Assembly (NCBI GenBank): GCA_947628685.1
Contig: CANRAT010000006.1
Location: 1 to 29,570 of the forward strand
Source of the DNA: an uncultured Bacilli bacterium
Lineage (GTDB): Bacteria; Bacillota_I; Bacilli_A; RF39; UBA660
Length of the DNA stretch: 29,570 bases
Direction of reading: 5' to 3'
How positions within the stretch are numbered: position 1 is the stretch's first letter; each line of letters begins with the position of its first letter. The translations under genes and the position numbers were made by a program. The notes beneath the pieces were generated by a model, which saw only the letters and a list, made by a program, of their open reading frames with translations, was not told the origin of the DNA and ran no database searches. Positions 23,332-29,570 of this stretch are shown piece by piece.

Positions 23332-24771
23332 ATGAAAAAATTAAACGAACTAATAGAAACTAATTATGATGTAAATATTAGTGGAGTAAAAATAAATTCT
23401 AAAGAAATAGAGCAAGGTGATTTATTTGTTTGCACTGATATGGGTACAATGGATAGACACGACTTTATAGATGATGCAATTAGCAAAGGAGCAAGTGCAG
23501 TAATTGTAAAAAAAGATGTTGGAGAAAAAAGTGTTCCAATAATAAAGGTAAAAAATCCAAATGATGTACTTCCTATTATTTGTTCTAAATTTTATGATGA
23601 ACCTACAAAAAAACTAAAAATGATAGGAGTAACAGGAACAGATGGTAAAACGAGTGTTGCAACAATGATACAAACTTTAATTGGTGATGATTTATGTGGA
23701 TATATAGGAACTAATGGATATAGTTGCTCTAAATTTAATAAAGACACAAATAATACAACACCCGATTCTGATAAACTTTATGGATATTTAAATGAATTTG
23801 TTATATCTGGGTGTAAATACACATCTATGGAAGTATGTAGTGAAGCACTTATGCGTGGCAGAGTAAAAAATATAGAATATGATGTATCTATTTTAACAAA
23901 TATAACTAGTGAGCATTTAAATATACACGGTACACTTGAAAATTATATAAATGATAAATGTAAATTATTTAGTCAAACTAAAAAAGATGGTTTTTGTATA
24001 TTAAATAAAGATGATGAACATTTTGATAAAGCATTTAAGGCATCAAATGGCAAAGTATTAACATATGGTAGTGGTAAAAATAACGATCTATATTTTAAAG
24101 ATATAAAACTTTTTCCAGAAAGAAATATATTTACAATAGTATATAAAAATAAAGAATATAAAATAGACAGTCCTATGGCAGGGTTATTTAATATATATAA
24201 TTTGTCTGCAGCATTACTTACACTCTTTGCATTAGGATATGATTTTAATTATATAGAAAAAAGAATACCTTTATTACATGTAAGTGGTAGATTAGAGTTA
24301 ATTAATATGGGTCAAGATTTCTATGTAATGGTGGATTATGCACATACTCCTAATGGAATAACAAAATTACTTGAATATGTTAGTTTACTTCCTATAAATA
24401 GAAGTATAGTAGTCATAGGCCAAGCAGGGGAAAGAGATCCATATAAAAGAAAATATGTAGGTGAGATAGTCGCAAAAAATTGTGATAAAGCAATATTTAC
24501 ATATGAAGATCCAAGAAGTGAAGACCCTAAAGATATAATAAATATGATGATAGAAAATATAAAAGATAAAGATAATTATGAAATAATAATAGATAGAAGT
24601 AAGGCTATAAAAAGAGCAATAGATATTGCAAAAAAAGGTGATATGGTTTTAATACTTGGTAAGGGTAATGAAACATATGAAAAATTAAAAGATAAAACAA
24701 TTTATTTTAATGATATAGAAGAAGCAAAAAAACATTTAAAAGATAGATTAGATAAAGTTTCTAATAAATAA
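23332..24771 (+). CDS. MurE-type Mur ligase, first of two paralogues
   Basis: ATP-dependent ligase of the UDP-MurNAc-tripeptide synthetase family, cytoplasmic, 479 residues from the ATG at 23332. GGTGAT at 23322-23327 supports this start; upstream in-frame GTG codons overlap that site. Motifs: N-terminal SKEIEQGDLFVC, P-loop GVTGTDGKTS (G102-T107), NTTPDSDKLY, TSMEVCSEAL (usual MEVSSHAL), HLNIHGT, the carbamylated-Lys region YINDKCKLF, MVDYAHTPNG and GKGNETYE. The amino-acid-specificity motif is EDPR (392-395) where meso-DAP enzymes have DNPR and Lys enzymes usually lack this Arg. The added amino acid may thus differ from that of the second copy, or the protein may act on another substrate. 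Confidence 0.88.
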   Translation: MKKLNELIETNYDVNISGVKINSKEIEQGDLFVCTDMGTMDRHDFIDDAISKGASAVIVKKDVGEKSVPIIKVKNPNDVLPIICSKFYDEPTKKLKMIGVTGTDGKTSVATMIQTLIGDDLCGYIGTNGYSCSKFNKDTNNTTPDSDKLYGYLNEFVISGCKYTSMEVCSEALMRGRVKNIEYDVSILTNITSEHLNIHGTLENYINDKCKLFSQTKKDGFCILNKDDEHFDKAFKASNGKVLTYGSGKNNDLYFKDIKLFPERNIFTIVYKNKEYKIDSPMAGLFNIYNLSAALLTLFALGYDFNYIEKRIPLLHVSGRLELINMGQDFYVMVDYAHTPNGITKLLEYVSLLPINRSIVVIGQAGERDPYKRKYVGEIVAKNCDKAIFTYEDPRSEDPKDIINMMIENIKDKDNYEIIIDRSKAIKRAIDIAKKGDMVLILGKGNETYEKLKDKTIYFNDIEEAKKHLKDRLDKVSNK

Positions 24772-24816
24772 TAAATATTTATGTCTGGGTGTAACTATAC
24801 TTATTAACTCAATAAC

Positions 24817-24858
24817 ACACCATCTAGTATTATCATAAGATATACTAGAGGTGTTTTT
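24817..24858 (+). promoter_or_regulatory. Terminator-like hairpin that sequesters the murE ribosome binding site
   Basis: Left arm ACACC plus TCTAGTAT (24817-24821 and 24823-24830, one bulged A), an 11-nt loop, right arm ATACTAGAGGTGT (24842-24854), then T5 (24854-24858). The right arm contains AGAGGTG (24847-24853), the murE Shine-Dalgarno, 7 nt before the ATG. A second GGTGT at 24788-24792 could compete for the same ACACC. It can act as a terminator for the upstream ligase, as a translation switch for murE, or both. The wider gap 24772-24860 has no other gene. Confidence 0.7.
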
Positions 24859-24860
24859 GT

Positions 24861-26192
24861 ATGGATATAAAAATAGATTCTAGAAAAATAAAAAAAGGCG
24901 ATACTTTTATTGCTTTAAGAGGAATAAATAAAGATGGCCATGATTATATAGAAGATGCAATTAAAAGAGGGGCTACAAACATAATATGTGAAAGAGGAAA
25001 ATATAGTGTTAATACAACAATTGTTAAAGATACAAAAGAATATTTAAAAGAATATTTAGAAAATAACTACTATGATGATATAAAAAAATTAAAACTAATT
25101 GGAATGACAGGAACTAATGGTAAAACAACAACTTGTTTTCTTATATTTAGAGCCTTAAATAAAGCGGGAATTAAATGTGCATATATAGGTACACTAGGAT
25201 TTTATATAAACGATGAAGCAAGGATATTAAGTAATACTACGCCAAGCCTTTATGAAATATATGAAATGCTACTTGAATGCGCTCGTAAAGATATCAAGTA
25301 TGTTGTGATGGAAGTAAGTAGTCAAGGACTATCGATGGGAAGAGTTGATACACTTATATTTGACTATGTCATATTTTCTAATCTTACACAAGATCATTTA
25401 GACTATCATAAGACCATGGATTCTTATTTACTTGAAAAACAAAAATTATTTAAAATGACTAATAATAGTTATGCAATTGTTAATGTAGATGATGAATATT
25501 CAAATTATTTTTTACTAGATAATAAAAATATAACATATGGTAAATCTAGTAAGGACTATAAAATAAGTAATGTAAATTCTACTTTAAAAGGTTCTCATTT
25601 TAAAGTAAATGATGAAGAATATTTTACTAAATTAGTAGGTGAATATAATGTTTACAATATGACTGTTGTAATAATTTTACTTAAACTATTAAATGTAGAA
25701 AATATAAGTGAATTAATAAAAGATTTGGATAGTCCAAATGGCAGAATGGATATAATTTCATATAATGAAAATAATATAATTGTAGATTATGCACATACTC
25801 CAGATGCAGTAGAAAAAATAATAAGTAATGTATCTAAATTACCTCATAGTAAAATAATAACCCTAATCGGTTGTGGAGGTAACAGGGATAAAACAAAAAG
25901 AAGTATAATGGGTGATATTGCAACTAAACTTTCAGACTATGTAGTATTTACAAGCGACAATCCAAGATTCGAAGATCCAAAAGAAATACTTAAAGATATA
26001 ACATGTAAACTTGACAAGAAAAACTATAAAATAATTGTAAATAGAAAAAAAGCGATAAGAAAAAGTATACAAATGCTAAGAAAAAATGATATACTATTAT
26101 TGCTAGGAAAAGGACATGAAGACTATCAAATAATAAAAGATAAGAAATATCCTTTTAGTGACAAAGAAATTGTATTAAAATATTTGAGGTGA
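24861..26192 (+). CDS. murE: UDP-N-acetylmuramoyl-tripeptide synthetase MurE, meso-DAP-type motif
   Basis: Adds the third amino acid to UDP-MurNAc-L-Ala-D-Glu in the cytoplasm. 443 residues, with N-terminal IDSRKIKKGDTFIALRG, P-loop GMTGTNGKTT (84-90 for GTNGKTT), NTTPSLYE, VVMEVSSQGL, NLTQDHLDYH, carbamylated-Lys region YLLEKQKLF, IVDYAHTPDAVEK and GKGHEDYQ. The specificity motif DNPR (366-369, in DNPRFEDP) is the classic meso-diaminopimelate recognition motif, which predicts DAP-type peptidoglycan. The N-terminus is some 15-20 residues shorter than many MurEs. The start lies just beyond a hairpin that masks its binding site. It ends 4 nt before mraY, so these two are coupled. Confidence 0.92.
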   Translation: MDIKIDSRKIKKGDTFIALRGINKDGHDYIEDAIKRGATNIICERGKYSVNTTIVKDTKEYLKEYLENNYYDDIKKLKLIGMTGTNGKTTTCFLIFRALNKAGIKCAYIGTLGFYINDEARILSNTTPSLYEIYEMLLECARKDIKYVVMEVSSQGLSMGRVDTLIFDYVIFSNLTQDHLDYHKTMDSYLLEKQKLFKMTNNSYAIVNVDDEYSNYFLLDNKNITYGKSSKDYKISNVNSTLKGSHFKVNDEEYFTKLVGEYNVYNMTVVIILLKLLNVENISELIKDLDSPNGRMDIISYNENNIIVDYAHTPDAVEKIISNVSKLPHSKIITLIGCGGNRDKTKRSIMGDIATKLSDYVVFTSDNPRFEDPKEILKDITCKLDKKNYKIIVNRKKAIRKSIQMLRKNDILLLLGKGHEDYQIIKDKKYPFSDKEIVLKYLR

Positions 26193-26196
26193 TTAT

Positions 26197-27189
26197 ATGT
26201 ATCAACTAACTAGAGGAGTACTCGCACTAATGATAGGTTTTATAATATCGATAATAACTGGTGTAATATTAGTACCAATATTAAAAAAACTAAAGGCTAA
26301 ACAAACAGTAAGTAGTTATTTATTTAAAAAGCATAAAGAAAAAGAAGGAACTCCTACAATGGGAGGATTAATATTCATAATTCCTACAATACTATCTATA
26401 TTAATATTACTTATTTTAGGTAAAATAGAATATTCATCAAATCTTTTTATAGTAATGTTTGTCTTCTTAAGTTATGCATTTTTAGGATTTATAGATGACT
26501 TTTTAATAATAAAAAGACATAATAATGAAGGACTTACCGAATTTCAAAAATTAGTAGGTCAGATTATAATAGCTTTAATATTTTTCTTCATATATATGAA
26601 AAGCGGTGCCGAACCAATACTTGAGGTGTATACACTTGGAATAGAGATAAATTTAAAATGGTTTTATGGAATATTTTTACTTTTCATGTTAGTTGCAAGT
26701 TCCAATGCAGTAAATATTACAGATGGACTTGATGGTCTTGCAGGAGGACTATCTATGATAGCATTCTTGACATTTGCTCTTATAAGTGCGAATTCTCCTG
26801 CGATAGAAGGTACATCTGATATAGCAGTGTTCTGCTTTGTACTTGTTGGAAGTTTACTAGGATTTCTCGCATTTAATTCACGACCTGCAAAAGTATTTAT
26901 GGGAGATACAGGTTCACTTGCTCTAGGAGCAACTTTAGCAACTATCGCAATTATCACTAAACACGAACTTACATTTATATTTGTAGCAGGAGTATTTATA
27001 TTTGAAACTCTAGTATGTTTGATACAAATAATAAGTATGGTTTATTTCCACAAAAAAGTATTTTTGATGACGCCATTTCACCACCATTTAGAAAAACTTG
27101 GTTGGAATGAAAGAGACATAGTAATAGTATTTTGGTGTATAGGATTACTACTTTCTATGGCGGCAATAGTATTTGGAGTGTGGTATTAA
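26197..27189 (+). CDS. mraY: Phospho-N-acetylmuramoyl-pentapeptide transferase MraY
   Basis: Polytopic membrane enzyme that transfers phospho-MurNAc-pentapeptide from UDP to undecaprenyl phosphate, giving lipid I. The 330-residue length and about ten hydrophobic segments fit. Motifs: TPTMGGLIF, FLGFIDDFLIIKRHNNEGLT (aspartates that bind Mg), NAVNITDGLDGLAGG, FMGDTGSLALG and PFHHHLEKLGW. AGGTGA overlaps the murE stop, and the ATG is 4 nt after it. Unlike many dcw clusters it is not followed by murD, ftsW or murG. The next gene has its own promoter. Confidence 0.96.
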   Translation: MYQLTRGVLALMIGFIISIITGVILVPILKKLKAKQTVSSYLFKKHKEKEGTPTMGGLIFIIPTILSILILLILGKIEYSSNLFIVMFVFLSYAFLGFIDDFLIIKRHNNEGLTEFQKLVGQIIIALIFFFIYMKSGAEPILEVYTLGIEINLKWFYGIFLLFMLVASSNAVNITDGLDGLAGGLSMIAFLTFALISANSPAIEGTSDIAVFCFVLVGSLLGFLAFNSRPAKVFMGDTGSLALGATLATIAIITKHELTFIFVAGVFIFETLVCLIQIISMVYFHKKVFLMTPFHHHLEKLGWNERDIVIVFWCIGLLLSMAAIVFGVWY

Positions 27190-27214
27190 TCATACTTTTT
27201 TACTTACAATTTGA

Positions 27215-27243
27215 TTTACTTCCTTAATCTCTCATGATATAAT
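27215..27243 (+). promoter_or_regulatory. Promoter of the kinase-cca unit
   Basis: TTTACT (27215-27220), a 17-bp spacer and TATAAT (27238-27243), 16 nt before the start at 27260. Confidence 0.75.
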
Positions 27244-27259
27244 TAATTGGGTGATGAAA

Positions 27260-28390
27260 ATGACAGAAGAAATAAAAAAGATAATTGAACAATTTAATAT
27301 AGATGGCAATATTTTGGATGTAGTGTGCAAAAATGTAGGTAATATTAATCAAACCTATGTTGCAACATATAAAATGAATGATAATAGTACAAAAAGATTT
27401 ATAATTCAAAAAATTAATACAACAGTATTTAAAGAACCATATAAACTTATGAAAAACATTGAAAATATAACTAATTGGATAGAAAAGAAGTCAATATTTA
27501 AAGGTGATTTAAAACATCCTTGTCTAAAAGTTATATTAAATAAAAATAAAAAACCACTTGCAGTTATAACAGATAAAAATGGAGAAAAGCAGTACTATAG
27601 AGCCTACAACTGTATTGAAAATGCTATATCATATGATAACTCTCAAGATAGAAAAATAATATACAATACAGGAAGGGCATTTGGACATTTTCAAAAAATG
27701 TTAATAGATTATCCAATAAGGAGATTAGAGGAAACAATAACTGATTTTCATAATACTCAAACAAGGTATGAAAACTTTTTAAAAGACATCGAAAGAGATG
27801 TTTGCAATAGAGTATTTGATGCATCTAAAGAAATAGTATTTGTAATAAAAAATTCTGATTGTGCCAGGTCAATTACTGATTTAATAGAAGAAGGTAAAAT
27901 TCCTATTAGAGTTACACATAATGATACAAAGGTAAATAATGTAATGTTAGATAAAGATACAAAAGAATATTTAACAGTAATAGATTTGGATACAGTAATG
28001 CCAGGTAGTTCATTATATGATTATGGAGATGGAGTTAGAAGTTGTGCATCTAATGCTTTAGAAGATGAAAAAGATTTAGATAAAGTGTTTCTTAATACAC
28101 AATTATTTGAAAGTTATACAAATGGTTATTTAGATGAAATGGCACCTTACTTAACCGAAGCAGAAGTTTGCAATATGGGAGAGGCTATAAAAATAATAAC
28201 ATTTGAATTAGGCCTTAGATTTTTAAACGATTACATAAATGGTGATACATATTTTAAAACAGATTATGAACTTCACAATCTCTATAGGGCACGTAATCAG
28301 TTTAAATTACTATTAGACATAAAGGACAAAATGCCTTATATAAATGAATATATTTTAAATAAATATAAAGAAAAAGTAAAAAAAATATAG
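27260..28390 (+). CDS. Aminoglycoside-phosphotransferase-fold kinase, N-acetylhexosamine 1-kinase (NahK)-like
   Basis: Protein-kinase-like small-molecule kinase of 376 residues. The N-lobe has VCKNVGNINQTYVATY, a nucleotide-binding loop strand pair, then RFIIQKIN with the likely ATP lysine. The C-lobe has the catalytic loop RVTHNDTKVNNVMLD (D222, N227) and the Mg site VIDLDTVMPGSSLYDYGDG (D242, D244). The HND..NN / IDLDT-MPG pairing is typical of NahK-type proteins, which make hexosamine 1-phosphates during salvage of host or wall sugars; a sugar-kinase role is likely but the substrate is not shown by sequence. GGGTGA at 27249-27254 supports ATG 27260 over in-frame GTG 27251 and ATG 27254. 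It overlaps the cca binding site at its 3' end. Confidence 0.78.
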   Translation: MTEEIKKIIEQFNIDGNILDVVCKNVGNINQTYVATYKMNDNSTKRFIIQKINTTVFKEPYKLMKNIENITNWIEKKSIFKGDLKHPCLKVILNKNKKPLAVITDKNGEKQYYRAYNCIENAISYDNSQDRKIIYNTGRAFGHFQKMLIDYPIRRLEETITDFHNTQTRYENFLKDIERDVCNRVFDASKEIVFVIKNSDCARSITDLIEEGKIPIRVTHNDTKVNNVMLDKDTKEYLTVIDLDTVMPGSSLYDYGDGVRSCASNALEDEKDLDKVFLNTQLFESYTNGYLDEMAPYLTEAEVCNMGEAIKIITFELGLRFLNDYINGDTYFKTDYELHNLYRARNQFKLLLDIKDKMPYINEYILNKYKEKVKKI

Positions 28391-28398
28391 GTGATAAA

Positions 28399-29493
28399 AT
28401 GAACAAAATAGCTCAAAAACTCTTAAATACAATAAATGATCATGGCTTTCAAGCATATTTAGTTGGTGGATATCCAAGAGATTTATATATGGGTAAAGAA
28501 AGCGTAGATTATGATATATGTACGAGTGCAACACCTAAAGAAATTAAAGAAATTTTTAAAAATTCGATACTAAAAGTAGAACAGTATGGTTCTGTAACTC
28601 TTATGAGTGATAATTTGAGATTTGAAATAACAACGTTTAGAAAAGATATAAAATATTTGAATAATAGAAAACCAATTGAAATAGAATACATAGATAATTT
28701 AGAAGAAGATTTAAAAAGAAGAGATTTTACTATGAATACTATGTGTTTAGATTCAAATGGCAATCTAATAGATTTGTTAAATGGTAGAGAAGATATAAAA
28801 AATAAAATAATAAGGACAGTAGGTAATGCAGATAAAAAAATAAGTGAAGATTCTTTACGTATCTTAAGAGCAATCAGATTTGCAACCGTATTAAATTTTA
28901 ATTTAGATGAAGATTTAAAGAGTGCTATTATAAAGTATAAACATTTATTAAATAATTTATCTTATTATAGAAAAAAAGAAGAATTAGATAAAATATTTTC
29001 TAGTAATAATGCTATAAAAGGTATAAATCTTATTAAGGAGTTAGGATTAGATGAAAACTTGGAACTATCTAATATATCTAATCTTGTTCAAACCACATAT
29101 TTAATAGGTATATGGGCACAGTTAGATGTATTAGATAAGTATAATTTTAATAGTAATGAAAAAGATTCTATAATAAAAATAAATGAACTATTAAATAAGG
29201 ATATATTAAATTATAATAATTTATACAAATTTGGGCTTTATATATCTACTATAGCAGGAGAAATAAAAGGAATAGATAAAAAAATAATAAATGAAAGGTA
29301 TAATGATTTATATATACATAATAGAAGTGAAATCGACATAAACGCTGATGATGTGTGCAAATTATTAAATAGAAAACCTGGTAAATTTTTAAAAGATATA
29401 TTTAATGATTTAGAAGGAAAAATAGTAAATAAATTACTTAAAAATGATAATAGTCAAATAAAAAAATATATATTAAATGAATATTCAGATTAG
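28399..29493 (+). CDS. cca: CCA tRNA nucleotidyltransferase
   Basis: Adds or repairs the 3'-CCA end of tRNAs without a nucleic-acid template. 364 residues of the class II type: YLVGGYPRDLYMG (GG at 23-24, R27, D28) and VDYDI (D37, D39), the catalytic aspartates; RRDFTMNTM, the flexible-loop/NTP site; EDSLRILRAIRFATVLNF, the tRNA-binding neck. The usual GGxVRD is GGYPRD here. It is slightly shorter than Bacillus Cca (about 397), with a degenerate C-terminal tail. The ATG follows GGTGAT by 5 nt and lies 8 nt after the kinase stop, so the two are one unit. It ends in an intrinsic terminator. Confidence 0.94.
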   Translation: MNKIAQKLLNTINDHGFQAYLVGGYPRDLYMGKESVDYDICTSATPKEIKEIFKNSILKVEQYGSVTLMSDNLRFEITTFRKDIKYLNNRKPIEIEYIDNLEEDLKRRDFTMNTMCLDSNGNLIDLLNGREDIKNKIIRTVGNADKKISEDSLRILRAIRFATVLNFNLDEDLKSAIIKYKHLLNNLSYYRKKEELDKIFSSNNAIKGINLIKELGLDENLELSNISNLVQTTYLIGIWAQLDVLDKYNFNSNEKDSIIKINELLNKDILNYNNLYKFGLYISTIAGEIKGIDKKIINERYNDLYIHNRSEIDINADDVCKLLNRKPGKFLKDIFNDLEGKIVNKLLKNDNSQIKKYILNEYSD

Positions 29494-29518
29494 AAATTAG
29501 GGAGACCTAATTTTTTTT
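29494..29518 (+). terminator. Intrinsic terminator of kinase-cca
   Basis: AAATTAGG, loop GAGA (GNRA type), CCTAATTT, then a T-run to 29518. It begins directly after the cca stop. Confidence 0.88.
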
Positions 29519-29522
29519 AGTC

Positions 29523-29553
29523 TTGACACGTAGGGGGGGGGGCGTGGTAAAAT
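29523..29553 (+). promoter_or_regulatory. Promoter-like site with a G10 tract in the spacer
   Basis: TTGACA (29523-29528), a 19-bp spacer that contains ten consecutive G (29533-29542), and TAAAAT (29548-29553). The -35 is perfect, while the spacer is two longer than the optimum of 17. Its gene would lie beyond the window. In DNA this A/T-rich a G10 is exceptional and could be length-variable; a sequencing or assembly error in the tract is also possible. Confidence 0.55.
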
Positions 29554-29570
29554 GGGAGTGTAAGGATAGT

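Noticed and set aside
24772..24860. T-box or known riboswitch ahead of murE
   Set aside because: The leader is under 90 nt, and I see no T-box bulge sequence or long specifier stem; only the terminator/SD hairpin is supported.

Overview
The window is A+T-rich DNA from a low-GC Gram-positive lineage (Bacillota/Bacilli). TGA is used as a stop (end of murE, of the epsilon-like gene and of the 178-residue membrane protein gene) and Trp is TGG, so the code is standard rather than mycoplasmal. Cell-wall genes (two MurE-type ligases, MraY, a class B penicillin-binding protein) show a peptidoglycan-containing cell. Short intergenic gaps, Shine-Dalgarno sites of the GGTGAT or AGGAGG type and Asn/Lys/Ile-rich proteins fit a small-genome, possibly gut-associated, Bacilli lineage such as the RF39/Erysipelotrichia side; that placement is inference.

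Layout: (1) 1-4145 is a chaperone operon, dnaK (5' end outside the window), pepF and dnaJ. (2) 4263-5153 is a stand-alone Rpn/PD-(D/E)XK nuclease-transposase family gene. (3) 5276-6397 is nfo (endonuclease IV) converging on a small DUF2624-like gene. (4) 6464-8579 is a class B PBP with a short overlapping leader ORF. (5) 8623-9373 is rpmG (L33) and efp. (6) 9461-22733 is an 11-gene, 13.3-kb operon with a strong promoter and an intrinsic terminator. (7) 22737-23238 is an intergenic repeat plus promoter driving a short, frameshifted TnpB N-terminal remnant. (8) 23332-27189 holds two successive MurE-type ligases and mraY. (9) 27260-29493 is an N-acetylhexosamine-kinase-like gene and cca. A promoter-like site with a G10 tract closes the window.

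The striking part is region 6. It encodes an F1-type motor with alpha-, beta-, gamma- and epsilon-like subunits. The P-loops, the catalytic Glu and the arginine finger are intact. There is also a c-subunit-like hairpin protein and a membrane-anchored stalk protein. The c-like protein has Ala at the position of the ion-binding carboxylate, and no other acidic residue lies in its second helix. No subunit a is recognisable. In their place are an 1823-residue membrane-anchored surface protein with Fn3-like repeats, a 475-residue relative, a 239-residue ectodomain protein that looks related to both, a five-helix membrane protein and a lipoprotein. I infer an ATP-hydrolysing F1 machine that does mechanical or conformational work on cell-surface proteins rather than pumping ions. 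The idea resembles the mycoplasmal F1-like X0 ATPases, but here it is in a walled bacterium.

Other points of note are a translation start buried in an intrinsic terminator (murE), two homologous promoter modules 17.5 kb apart, a canonical -1 slippery heptamer exactly at the tnpB-like frame break, and a G10 tract inside a promoter spacer at the window end.
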